Below, piece after piece: positions 1 through 5,565 of a stretch of DNA of 10,944 nucleotides. This stretch comes from CAYMJK01 sp043101635 (GTDB lineage: Bacteria; Planctomycetota; Phycisphaerae; Phycisphaerales; UBA1924), in assembly GCA_043101635.1 (NCBI GenBank), contig JBICIE010000137.1, forward strand, positions 1-10,944, read 5' to 3'. A program made the translations under genes and the position numbers. How positions within the stretch are numbered: the stretch's first letter is position 1; the number at the start of each line of letters is the position of its first letter. Under the pieces are notes generated by a model. It was not told where the DNA came from. It saw nothing but the letters and a program-made list of their open reading frames with translations, and searched no databases.

Positions 1-676
1 TGGTGGCGACCGGCTGCGTGGACTCTTGGGTGTTCTCGGCGAACCAGGCTTAGTCGGCCAGTTGCGCTGGGTCATCGCCGAAGAAGTAAGCGGAATCGGC
101 GCCGGCGCCGGCCGCGTGGATCCACTCCTCCGGCGTCGGCAGGCGATAGCGCCGGCCGGTCTTGAGGCTCAGCCACTCGCAGAAGCTCTCGGCGCCCTTG
201 CGCGTCAGGCTGATCGCCGGATACCCGGCGTGCCCGAAGCCGCGGTCCGGCGGGATGTACGGCTTGCTCGGGCGGCTGACGGCGTCGATGCCCGATGCGC
301 CCGGATCGGCGCCGTTCTCCGTCGCGCCGTCGGCTGGTTGATCCGCCGCCGCATCCTCCCCGCCGGCCTGCTCATCGTGCGCCGTGTCCAGTTCGTAGAC
401 GAAGACGTCGTACATGTCCCAGGTCGTCTCGGTGCGGGCCATCCAGAAGGGGCCGACCTCGACCTGTCTGGTCTCGCCGGTCTCGGGATCCTCGATCTCG
501 ACGGTCCCGGCGGGGATGGGGAGCATCTCGAAGGAGACGGTCGTGCCGGATATGGTCTCGGTGTAGGGCGTCAGGTCGCCCGCGCCGGAGGGCTGCTGCG
601 CAAGACAGGGCATGGCCAGCGCGATTGCGCCGATCGCGGCCCACTTCGGAGATGTCATGGTTCGAACCATCTGCAT
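1..676 (-). pseudogene. Exported formylglycine-generating-enzyme-family (SUMF1/FGE-sulfatase fold) protein, interrupted by an in-frame TAA and cut by the window edge
   Basis: The protein starts with a signal peptide (hydrophobic AAIGAIALAMPCLA, likely cleaved before QQ) and enters the FGE-sulfatase fold. Family landmarks are an N-terminal strand ending PIPAGT, the block FWMARTETTWDMYDVF, a low-complexity insert rich in D, G and A, a SRPSKPYIPP stretch, YPAISLT, FCEWLSLKTGRRYRLPT and YFFGDDPAQLAD. A TAA follows at 52-50 (codon 209). The same frame then continues AWFAENTQESTQPVAT to the window edge, which is the expected family continuation; relatives have Tyr where the stop is. A single TAC or TAT to TAA change therefore explains the break, either a real nonsense mutation or a base error. 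Starts are possible at 676, 670 or 658; 676 is preferred because GAGGGTGA lies upstream at a plausible distance. Family members include sulfatase activators but also many non-catalytic or other iron enzymes, and the active-site cysteines would lie outside the window, so function is unknown. Confidence 0.75.
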
Positions 677-2297
677 GCTGTGCGTCACCCTCGCCTGCTC
701 CCGCGCTGCTGCGAGCCAGCCTACCGCCCCGGCCCCGGATCCCAAGCGTTTCGAGTATACAAAGCTGATCATGGGCGTGGAGGCGCGGATCGTCCTCTAC
801 GCGGAATCCGAACCCCAGGCCCGGAACGCCGCCACCGCCGGCTTCCGGCGGATGGAGGCCCTGGACCGGGCCCTGAGCGACTACCGGCGCAACAGCGAGG
901 TCAAGACGCTGGCGGCCATCGGCGCCGACGGGCCGACCCACGTCAGCGATGACCTGCTGGAGGCCCTGCGCCTTGGCGTGCAGGTCGCCGAGATCAGCGG
1001 CGGCGCCTTCGACCCGACGGTTGGTCCGCTCACGAGCCTCTGGCGGGAAGCGCGGCAGGCGGGCGAACTGCCCGATGCGCCGGCGCTGGAAGACGCGCGC
1101 CAGCGCACCGGCTACCGGCAGATCGAGTTTGGCCCGGGTGGGACGGTGCGCCTGGCCCGGCGCGGCATGGGGATCGACTTCGGCGGCCTCGGCAAGGGAC
1201 TGGCGGCCCGCGAGGCGGTCGAGGCCATGGCCGGCGCCGGCGCCCGGTCGTGCCTGGTCGATCTGGGCGGGGACATTTGTGCCGGGGCAGCGCCGCCGGG
1301 GCGCGAAGGCTGGATGGTGCGGATCGACCCGGGCCGCGGCGAGCCGATTGATGTGACGCTGGCGAGCAGCGCCGTGGCGACCAGCGGCGATACCGAGCAG
1401 TTCATCGAGATCGATGGCGTGCGCTACTCGCACATCCTCGACCCGCGCACGGGGCTCGGACTGACGACGCACTGCTCGGTGACGGTGCTGGCCCGCGATG
1501 GGGCAATGGCGGACGCCCTTGCCTCGGCGGTCAGCGTGCTCGGGCCGAAGGAGGGGATCGCGCTGATCGAGCGCATGCCGGAAGCGGAAGCGATGGTGCG
1601 GATTGGCGAAGGCGACAAGGTCCGCAGCGTGCGCTCCAGCGGCTTTCCGGGCGACGGCGAGACGGCGATCGCGCACAACCGCCCGCCGGAGGGCTTCGGG
1701 GCGCTCTTCAACGGGCGCGACCTCGACGGGTGGAAGGGCTTCGCCGGCGATACGCCGGCGCGCTGGGCGCTGTCAGGCGCCGAGCTTGCCGCGGCACAGC
1801 GGGAGGCAGACGAGCGGATGCGCGCGCACTGGAGCGTCGCCGACGGGGTGCTGATGTTCGACGGGGGCGGGGAGAGTCTCGTCAGCGCGCGCAAGTACGG
1901 CGATTTCGAGTTGATCTGTGACTGGAAGATCGGCCCCGGCGGCGACAGCGGGATCTACCTCCGAGGCGTGCCGCAGGTGCAGATCTGGGACAACCCCGCC
2001 GGCAGCGGGGGGCTCTACAACAACCAGAAGAACCCGTCGCAGCCGCTGGTTGTGGCCGACAACCCTGTCGGCGCATGGAACCGCTTCGTGATCCGCATGA
2101 TCGGCGAGCGCGTGACCGTGCATCTCAACGGCCATCTCGTCGTCGATGACGCGCCGCTGGAGAACTACTGGGACCGCTCCCGCCGGGTGTACGAGCGCGG
2201 CGAGATCGAACTGCAGGCTCACGGGGCGCCGCTGTGGTTCCGCAATATCTTCATCCGCGAGATCGAGGCGGAGCAGGCGGTCCCGAGTGACCCGTGA
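657..2297 (+). CDS. Exported ApbE-type FAD:protein FMN transferase fused to a DUF1080 (3-keto-disaccharide hydrolase) domain
   Basis: This 546-residue protein has two domains. Residues 1 to about 22 form a signal peptide (MVRTICMLCVTLACSRAAA). Residues about 30-325 are ApbE, which moves FMN from FAD onto a Thr/Ser of exported flavoproteins such as Nqr/Rnf subunits. Landmarks are MGVEARIVLY (39), LSDYRRNSEV, GGAFDPTVGPL, GIDFGGLGKG, LVDLGGDI, SSAVATSGD, SHILDPRTG (around 258) and DGAMADALASAV. D286 and S290 match the usual Mg-binding Asp and Thr/Ser. After a short linker, residues about 342-545 are DUF1080: GFGALFNGRDLDGW, ADGVLMF, ELICDWKI, GDSGIYLRG, QIWD, WNRFVIRM and LWFRNIFIREI. The family is linked to cleavage of 3-keto sugars. 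The 657 start is chosen because GGAG sits 5 bases upstream and the signal peptide begins there; an in-frame ATG at 612 is less likely. The start overlaps the divergent FGE-like gene. Domain calls are firm; what the fusion does is unknown. Confidence 0.9.
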   Translation: MVRTICMLCVTLACSRAAASQPTAPAPDPKRFEYTKLIMGVEARIVLYAESEPQARNAATAGFRRMEALDRALSDYRRNSEVKTLAAIGADGPTHVSDDLLEALRLGVQVAEISGGAFDPTVGPLTSLWREARQAGELPDAPALEDARQRTGYRQIEFGPGGTVRLARRGMGIDFGGLGKGLAAREAVEAMAGAGARSCLVDLGGDICAGAAPPGREGWMVRIDPGRGEPIDVTLASSAVATSGDTEQFIEIDGVRYSHILDPRTGLGLTTHCSVTVLARDGAMADALASAVSVLGPKEGIALIERMPEAEAMVRIGEGDKVRSVRSSGFPGDGETAIAHNRPPEGFGALFNGRDLDGWKGFAGDTPARWALSGAELAAAQREADERMRAHWSVADGVLMFDGGGESLVSARKYGDFELICDWKIGPGGDSGIYLRGVPQVQIWDNPAGSGGLYNNQKNPSQPLVVADNPVGAWNRFVIRMIGERVTVHLNGHLVVDDAPLENYWDRSRRVYERGEIELQAHGAPLWFRNIFIREIEAEQAVPSDP

Positions 2298-2330
2298 CCG
2301 GTATTGCTGCCACGCGAAGAGGAGTCTTTA

Positions 2331-2406
2331 CCACAGAGGCACAGAGAGAACAGAGATGAGAACAAGAAGGGCTCTGTCTGTCTCGCTGTGCCCTCTGTGC
2401 TCTGTG
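2331..2406. repeat. Imperfect palindromic intergenic repeat of the CACAGAGGCACAGAG type
   Basis: The left arm (2331-2355) begins CCACAGAGGCACAGAGAG. The right arm (2372-2406) is largely its reverse complement, ending CTGTGCCCTCTGTGCTCTGTG, with a short AT-richer middle. It lies between the stops of two convergent genes (apbE-DUF1080 and parE), so its RNA hairpin could end transcripts from both sides. There is no U-tract, so it is not a classical intrinsic terminator. It shares the ACAGA core with elements near 8200-8340 and 9283-9384. The rest of 2298-2455 shows no gene. Confidence 0.7.
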
Positions 2407-2455
2407 ATGAAATCGCTTCGTCGTGTCTCGCTCTGCGCCGCTGTGGCACAACGGA

Positions 2456-2755
2456 TCAGTCAGACAGGCGATCTTCAACATCCATGCTCGCGTGCAGCAC
2501 GCGCTGGATGACGACCTCGGTGTCCGTGAAGGTGTAGAAAACGATGTGTTTGCCGAACAGCCGCGACCGGTACCCGGGGCGGATCGCTTCGCGGTCCTTG
2601 CCGGACTCGGGCCTGGTCGCGCACGCCCTTATGCCGGCATCAAGTTCATCCAGGTAGCGATCGGCCTGGGCGTCCCCGAACCGGTCGTGCGTCCAGAGCC
2701 AGATTTCCAGCAGGTCCACTTGCGCGCGTGCGCTGATGGCCAGCGCGCGCTTCAC
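2456..2755 (-). CDS. ParE/RelE-superfamily toxin of a type II toxin-antitoxin pair
   Basis: The 99-residue product has the compact ParE fold pattern. The N-terminal ISARAQVDLLEIWLWTHDRFG is followed by AQADRYLDELDAGIRACATRPESGKDR, the basic strand GYRSRLFGKHIVFYTF, and the family-typical end VVIQRVLHASMD. ParE toxins poison DNA gyrase, while RelE relatives cut mRNA on the ribosome. The RVLH-x-x-x-D ending and antitoxin type favour ParE, but the target cannot be read from sequence. Its ATG overlaps the antitoxin stop as ATGA, so the two are translationally coupled. The length is normal and no residues appear missing, so the toxin is probably active. Homologous pairs are common in planctomycete and proteobacterial genomes. 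Confidence 0.9.
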   Translation of the reverse strand: MKRALAISARAQVDLLEIWLWTHDRFGDAQADRYLDELDAGIRACATRPESGKDREAIRPGYRSRLFGKHIVFYTFTDTEVVIQRVLHASMDVEDRLSD

Positions 2756-3006
2756 GATGCTGCGCGTCCCGCCGCATCGCGTCCGCGCCGCTTGATCGCG
2801 TCGATGTCGAGCGGGCCGGCCACGCCGCTCTGTTCACCTTCGATGAGCGCACGTCGCAGCGCCTCATGCCGCTGCTCATGCTCCTCCAGCAGCCGAAGGC
2901 CGGATCGGATCACGTCGGTGGCGTTCGCGTACCGCCCGGATTCGACCTGGGCGCTCACGAAGGCGTCGAAGTGGTCTCCGAGGATGAATGAGGTGTTCCT
3001 GGCCAC
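2752..3006 (-). CDS. ParD/CopG-type ribbon-helix-helix antitoxin
   Basis: The 84-residue antitoxin reads (V/M)ARNTSFILGDHFDAF, then SGRYANATDVIRSGLRLLEEHE, the ParD ribbon-helix-helix DNA-binding region (residues about 3-45). It continues with ALRRALIEGEQSG and a charged tail that should wrap the toxin. The start is the GTG at 3006. AGGAGG (3012-3017, on this strand) lies 5 bases upstream, and related antitoxins begin MARNTSF. The upstream in-frame ATG at 3048 lies inside the operator and would add 14 unrelated residues, so it is rejected. The stop overlaps the toxin ATG by four bases. The promoter and palindromic operator directly upstream indicate autorepression by ParD or the ParDE complex. 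Confidence 0.92.
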   Translation of the reverse strand: MARNTSFILGDHFDAFVSAQVESGRYANATDVIRSGLRLLEEHEQRHEALRRALIEGEQSGVAGPLDIDAIKRRGRDAAGRAAS

Positions 3007-3011
3007 GGTCG

Positions 3012-3017
3012 CCTCCT
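3012..3017 (-). promoter_or_regulatory. Shine-Dalgarno site that fixes the GTG start of the antitoxin
   Basis: AGGAGG on the minus strand, with 5 bases to the GTG at 3006. It is one of very few consensus ribosome binding sites in the window and decides the start against the longer reading frame beginning at 3048. Confidence 0.85.
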
Positions 3018-3033
3018 GAACTCGCGTCCCTCC

Positions 3034-3061
3034 ACTATACCATATCATGGTATTGTGTCAA
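3034..3061 (-). promoter_or_regulatory. Sigma-70-type promoter of the parDE operon
   Basis: On the minus strand a consensus -35 TTGACA (3061-3056) is followed after 16 bases by TATAGT (3039-3034) with an extended -10 (TGG before it). This would start transcription about 20 bases before the GTG. Such a near-consensus, AT-rich promoter stands out in this GC-rich window. It starts 18 bases after the stop of the upstream membrane-protein gene, so the pair has its own promoter. Confidence 0.8.
3037..3053. promoter_or_regulatory. Palindromic operator for ParD autoregulation
   Basis: A perfect 7-base inverted repeat with a 3-base spacer, ATACCAT-ATC-ATGGTAT, lies between the -35 and -10 boxes and overlaps the -10. 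Ribbon-helix-helix antitoxins bind such short palindromes as dimers. The position means binding would block RNA polymerase. ParD binding is inferred from position and family. Confidence 0.8.
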
Positions 3062-3078
3062 GGAGCCGAGAATGAGCA

Positions 3079-3434
3079 TCACCCCACGTCAGGCCTGATG
3101 AAGATTCTGCCGAGGGCAACCGCGCTGAGGGCGGCAAGTCCGAGGATGAACACGGCAAACTGGCCCGGCCCGGCGGTCCCGGCAAACACCGGCCGGCCGG
3201 CGCCGGCAGCGGCCGCGAGCCCGAACACGAAAAGCGGTATGTACAGGAAGTGATAGAACACGAAGGAGACGGTCTCATTGTCCGACCGTGGAATGAACCG
3301 CCACACGAATCGCCAGACGACCATCGCCAGCGCCACGGCCGCGCCGGCCACGACGAAACCGCCTGCGAACCCCCACACGCCGCGATGATGATCCAGTCAC
3401 GCCGGCTGAGCTTGTGTGGCGCTTGCGGGCTCAT
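3079..3434 (-). CDS. Small integral membrane protein, unknown function, with an apparent one-base frameshift
   Basis: The unbroken frame 3378-3079 (GTG start) gives 99 residues with about three hydrophobic segments: FVVAGAAVALAMVVW, FVFYHFLYIPLFVFGLAAAA and FAVFILGLAALSAVALG. It lacks a sensible start because the frame hits a TGA shortly upstream. A different frame upstream gives MSPQAPHKLSRRDWIIIAA from the ATG at 3434, a plausible cytoplasmic N-terminus running into the first membrane helix. The two frames meet at a run of five G (C run 3370-3374 on the plus strand). One extra G would join them into about 118 residues. SRRDW recalls a twin-arginine motif, but what follows is a membrane anchor and not a cleavable signal. 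I recognise no family. The frameshift may be a homopolymer sequencing error or real. The gene sits upstream of parDE on the same strand. Confidence 0.55.
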
Positions 3435-3513
3435 GCGATTGAATCGTAGTGGGACGGGTCGCGCCTCGCGCCAGCCCGGTCCGTCCAGTTCTCTATCCTC
3501 TGCTTTCTGCCAC

Positions 3514-3562
3514 CTGATCCCCGATCGCTGATCCCCGATCGCTGATCGCTGATCCCTGACCT
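3514..3562. repeat. Seven tandem heptads with GATC at 7-base spacing
   Basis: The units run CTGATCC, CCGATCG, CTGATCC, CCGATCG, CTGATCG, CTGATCC, CTGACCT. The first four form two perfect 14-base repeats. Six GATC sites appear at exact 7-base spacing. The block fills the divergent gap between the membrane-protein gene and the persulfide dioxygenase gene, ending 16 bases before the latter's ATG. The rest of 3435-3578 shows no gene or clear promoter. Confidence 0.85.
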
Positions 3563-3578
3563 CCCCATACCATCGCCC

Positions 3579-4994
3579 ATGCTCCTCCGCCTCATCTACG
3601 ACGAGATCCTCGCCCAGAGCGCCTATCTGATCGGTTGCCAGAAGACCGGGGACGCGATCGTCATCGATCCGCAGCGGGATGTCGATCGCTACATCGACCT
3701 TGCTGCGCAGCATGACCTGCGCATCGTCGCCGCCGCAGAGACCCACATCCACGCCGACTTCCTCTGCGGCGTGCGCGAACTGGCCGAGCGCATCGGCGCG
3801 GTCGCCTGTGTCAGCGGCGAGGGCGGCAAGGACTGGAGCCCGCGCTGGCTCGACAGCAAGTCCGGCGGCGGGAGCTACGAGCATCGCCTGCTGCGCGACG
3901 GTGACACGTTCATGGTCGGCAACATCGAACTGCGGGCCATGCACACCCCCGGCCACACGCCCGAGCACATCACCTACGCCATCACCGACCGCGGCGCCGG
4001 CGCCACCGAGCCGATCGGGCTGGCCACCGGCGACTTCGTCTTCGTCGGCGATCTCGGGCGGCCGGACCTGCTGGAGACGGCCGCGGGGCAGGCGGGCGCC
4101 AAGGAGCCATCGGCGCGCGCGCTGGCGGCATCGGCCCGCAAGTTCCTGGACCTGCCGGATCACCTGCAGATCTGGCCCGGCCACGGCGCCGGCAGCGCCT
4201 GCGGCAAGGCCCTCGGCGCTGTGCCGCAGAGCACGGTGGGCTACGAGCGGCGCACCAGCGAGGCGCTGCAACTGGCCTCCGACGAGCGCGCGTTCGTGGA
4301 CTTCGTGCTGGAGGGCCAGCCCAGCCCGCCGCTGTACTTCGCCCGCATGAAGCGGCAGAACCGCGATGGCGTGCCGCTGCTGGGGGCGCTGCCGCGGCCG
4401 GCCGAGGTCGGCGCCGCGGCGCTCGCGTCGCACCCGACGATCGTGGACACGCGCCCGTGGGGCCAGTTCCGCGCCGGCCACGCTCCGGGTTCGCTGTGGG
4501 CCCCGCTGAACTCGGGCTTCCCCGGGGTCATCGGCTCGTACCTCGATGAGGGCGATCCGATCACGCTGATCGTCGAGCCGGCGCAGCTTGATCTGGCCAT
4601 CCGCTGCTGCGTGCGCATCGGCCTCGACAACGTGCGGGCCTGGGCGCCGCCCGGTGTCATCGACGACCTGCGCCGCGCCGGGGCGCCGCTCGGGACCATC
4701 CGCGAGGTGACGCCCGAGGAGGCCGACGCCCTGCGGGCGGGCGGCACGCCGGTGCTGGATGTGCGCACGGCGGCGGAGTTCGACGCCGGCGCCATCCCCG
4801 GCGCCATCAACATCACGCACACCCGCGTTGGCGAGCGGATCGACGAGGTTCCGGCCGGAGAAGTGCTCGTGCACTGCCGCACCGGCATCCGCTCGGCCCA
4901 CGCCGCCAGCCTGCTCGCGGCCCGCGGCTTCAACCCGATCAACCTCGCCGGCGGATACGTGGCGTGGCGGGAGGCGCAGGGCGCGCCGGTCTGA
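3579..4994 (+). CDS. Metallo-beta-lactamase-fold persulfide dioxygenase with two rhodanese domains (CstB/ETHE1-like)
   Basis: The 471-residue cytoplasmic enzyme has an N-terminal MBL domain (about 1-250). The metal motif THIHADFLCG places H56, H58 and D60. Further ligands are H122 in MHTPGHTPEH, D158 in VGDLGRPDL and H202 in WPGHGAGS. This pattern matches ETHE1-type iron enzymes that oxidise glutathione or other low-molecular-weight persulfides to sulfite. Residues about 275-365 form a rhodanese-like domain (DTRPWGQFRAGHAPGSLWAP) with no active-site loop. Residues about 375-470 form a second rhodanese (VLDVRTAAEFDAGAIPGAINI) with catalytic C433 in VHCRTGIRSAHAA. The MBL-inactive-active order is that of CstB, which handles persulfide and makes thiosulfate, so sulfide or persulfide detoxification is the likely role. 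The start at 3579 gives a full N-terminus (MLLRLIYDEILAQSAYLIG) without a Shine-Dalgarno site. Its stop lies 3 bases from the convergent release-factor gene. Confidence 0.92.
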   Translation: MLLRLIYDEILAQSAYLIGCQKTGDAIVIDPQRDVDRYIDLAAQHDLRIVAAAETHIHADFLCGVRELAERIGAVACVSGEGGKDWSPRWLDSKSGGGSYEHRLLRDGDTFMVGNIELRAMHTPGHTPEHITYAITDRGAGATEPIGLATGDFVFVGDLGRPDLLETAAGQAGAKEPSARALAASARKFLDLPDHLQIWPGHGAGSACGKALGAVPQSTVGYERRTSEALQLASDERAFVDFVLEGQPSPPLYFARMKRQNRDGVPLLGALPRPAEVGAAALASHPTIVDTRPWGQFRAGHAPGSLWAPLNSGFPGVIGSYLDEGDPITLIVEPAQLDLAIRCCVRIGLDNVRAWAPPGVIDDLRRAGAPLGTIREVTPEEADALRAGGTPVLDVRTAAEFDAGAIPGAINITHTRVGERIDEVPAGEVLVHCRTGIRSAHAASLLAARGFNPINLAGGYVAWREAQGAPV

Positions 4995-4997
4995 TCG

Positions 4998-5528
4998 TCA
5001 CCGCACCGGCGCCATTCCCCACGCCTCGCGCCATTCGTTGAGGCGGGCGAAGGCGGGGGGGTGTTTCTTGAGCAGTTTGATGAGCTGGCTGGGGGTAACT
5101 TCGAGGCGGATCGCCGCCTTCTTGTGATCGGCGCGGCAGGCCCAGAGCATGTCGAGGGCTTCGGCCAGCACGGCGGGGAAGTCGTGATGGCGCTCGCTGC
5201 ATGCGATCCTGCCGCCCTTGCTGCGCGTGCGCCACAGATCGGAGCGCACATCGCCGGCGGGAAGTTCCGCGCGCACGTCGATGGCCAAGGCGAGGCGCAG
5301 GCGCAGCAGCGCCATGCGCTTGTTCTCGATGGCGCTGCGCCGCTCGCCGGCCTGGGCATGCACGTCGGTCGGCTTGTGCGTGACGATCACCAGCGTTTCG
5401 ACTTTGTTGCGGTGCTGGCCGCCGGGGCCGCCGGAGCGCCCGCGCCCGAAGGCGCACTGCTTCTCGAGTTCCTCGGTGGGCAGGACGCTGGGGTGGGGCT
5501 GTGGCAGGATGTGCTTGGGGGCTGTCAT
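4998..5528 (-). CDS. Stand-alone GGQ peptide-chain-release-factor-like protein
   Basis: The 176-residue protein has an RF-1-type catalytic domain (about 18-86) without the codon-reading domains of RF1/RF2. The peptidyl-tRNA hydrolysis motif is SGGPGGQHRNKVET (GGQ at 36-38), followed by ERRSAIENK (62-70) and a basic helix rich in R and L. Residues about 97-176 form a second conserved-looking region (LWRTRSKGGRI, HHDFPAVLAEALDML, KKAAIRLEVTPSQLIKLLKKHPPAFARLN) that resembles a small helix-turn-helix. It differs from the short basic tail of ArfB. The likely role is release of stalled ribosomes, by analogy with ArfB or mitochondrial C12orf65; the substrate is not known. It is the last gene of the apparent S41 protease-tsaD operon, 37 bases after tsaD, and a GC hairpin lies in that gap. 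Confidence 0.88.
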   Translation of the reverse strand: MTAPKHILPQPHPSVLPTEELEKQCAFGRGRSGGPGGQHRNKVETLVIVTHKPTDVHAQAGERRSAIENKRMALLRLRLALAIDVRAELPAGDVRSDLWRTRSKGGRIACSERHHDFPAVLAEALDMLWACRADHKKAAIRLEVTPSQLIKLLKKHPPAFARLNEWREAWGMAPVR

Positions 5529-5533
5529 AGAAG

Positions 5534-5555
5534 ACCCCCCACGGAGTGGGGGGGT
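5534..5555. promoter_or_regulatory. Strong GC hairpin in the tsaD/release-factor gap
   Basis: The plus strand has CCCCCCAC (5535-5542), a GGA loop, then GTGGGGGG (5546-5553). This gives a perfect 8-bp stem, extendable by one A:T pair with a bulged G. On the transcribed minus strand the stem's 3' arm is a G run ending 6 bases before the release-factor ATG at 5528. It could mask the start region or slow ribosomes or polymerase. There is no U-tract, so it is not a standard terminator. Confidence 0.6.
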
Positions 5556-5565
5556 ACCCAGGAGG

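Noticed and set aside
26..952. Long plus-strand open frame over the FGE-like gene
   Set aside because: Arg/Gly/Pro-rich shadow frame with no family pattern; the opposite strand carries a clear signal peptide and FGE landmarks.
372..1676. 434-codon minus-strand open frame across the ApbE domain
   Set aside because: His/Arg-rich composition typical of a GC-rich antisense frame; the plus strand holds all ApbE motifs.
2304..2537. Small proteins read from the ACAGAG repeat (for example frames with LCPLCSV or HRENRDENKK)
   Set aside because: These are translations of the palindromic repeat on either strand and have no independent coding support.
3045..4901. 618-codon minus-strand open frame
   Set aside because: Antisense shadow of the persulfide dioxygenase. 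Only a short stretch of it, near 3434-3376, matches the N-terminus of the membrane protein.
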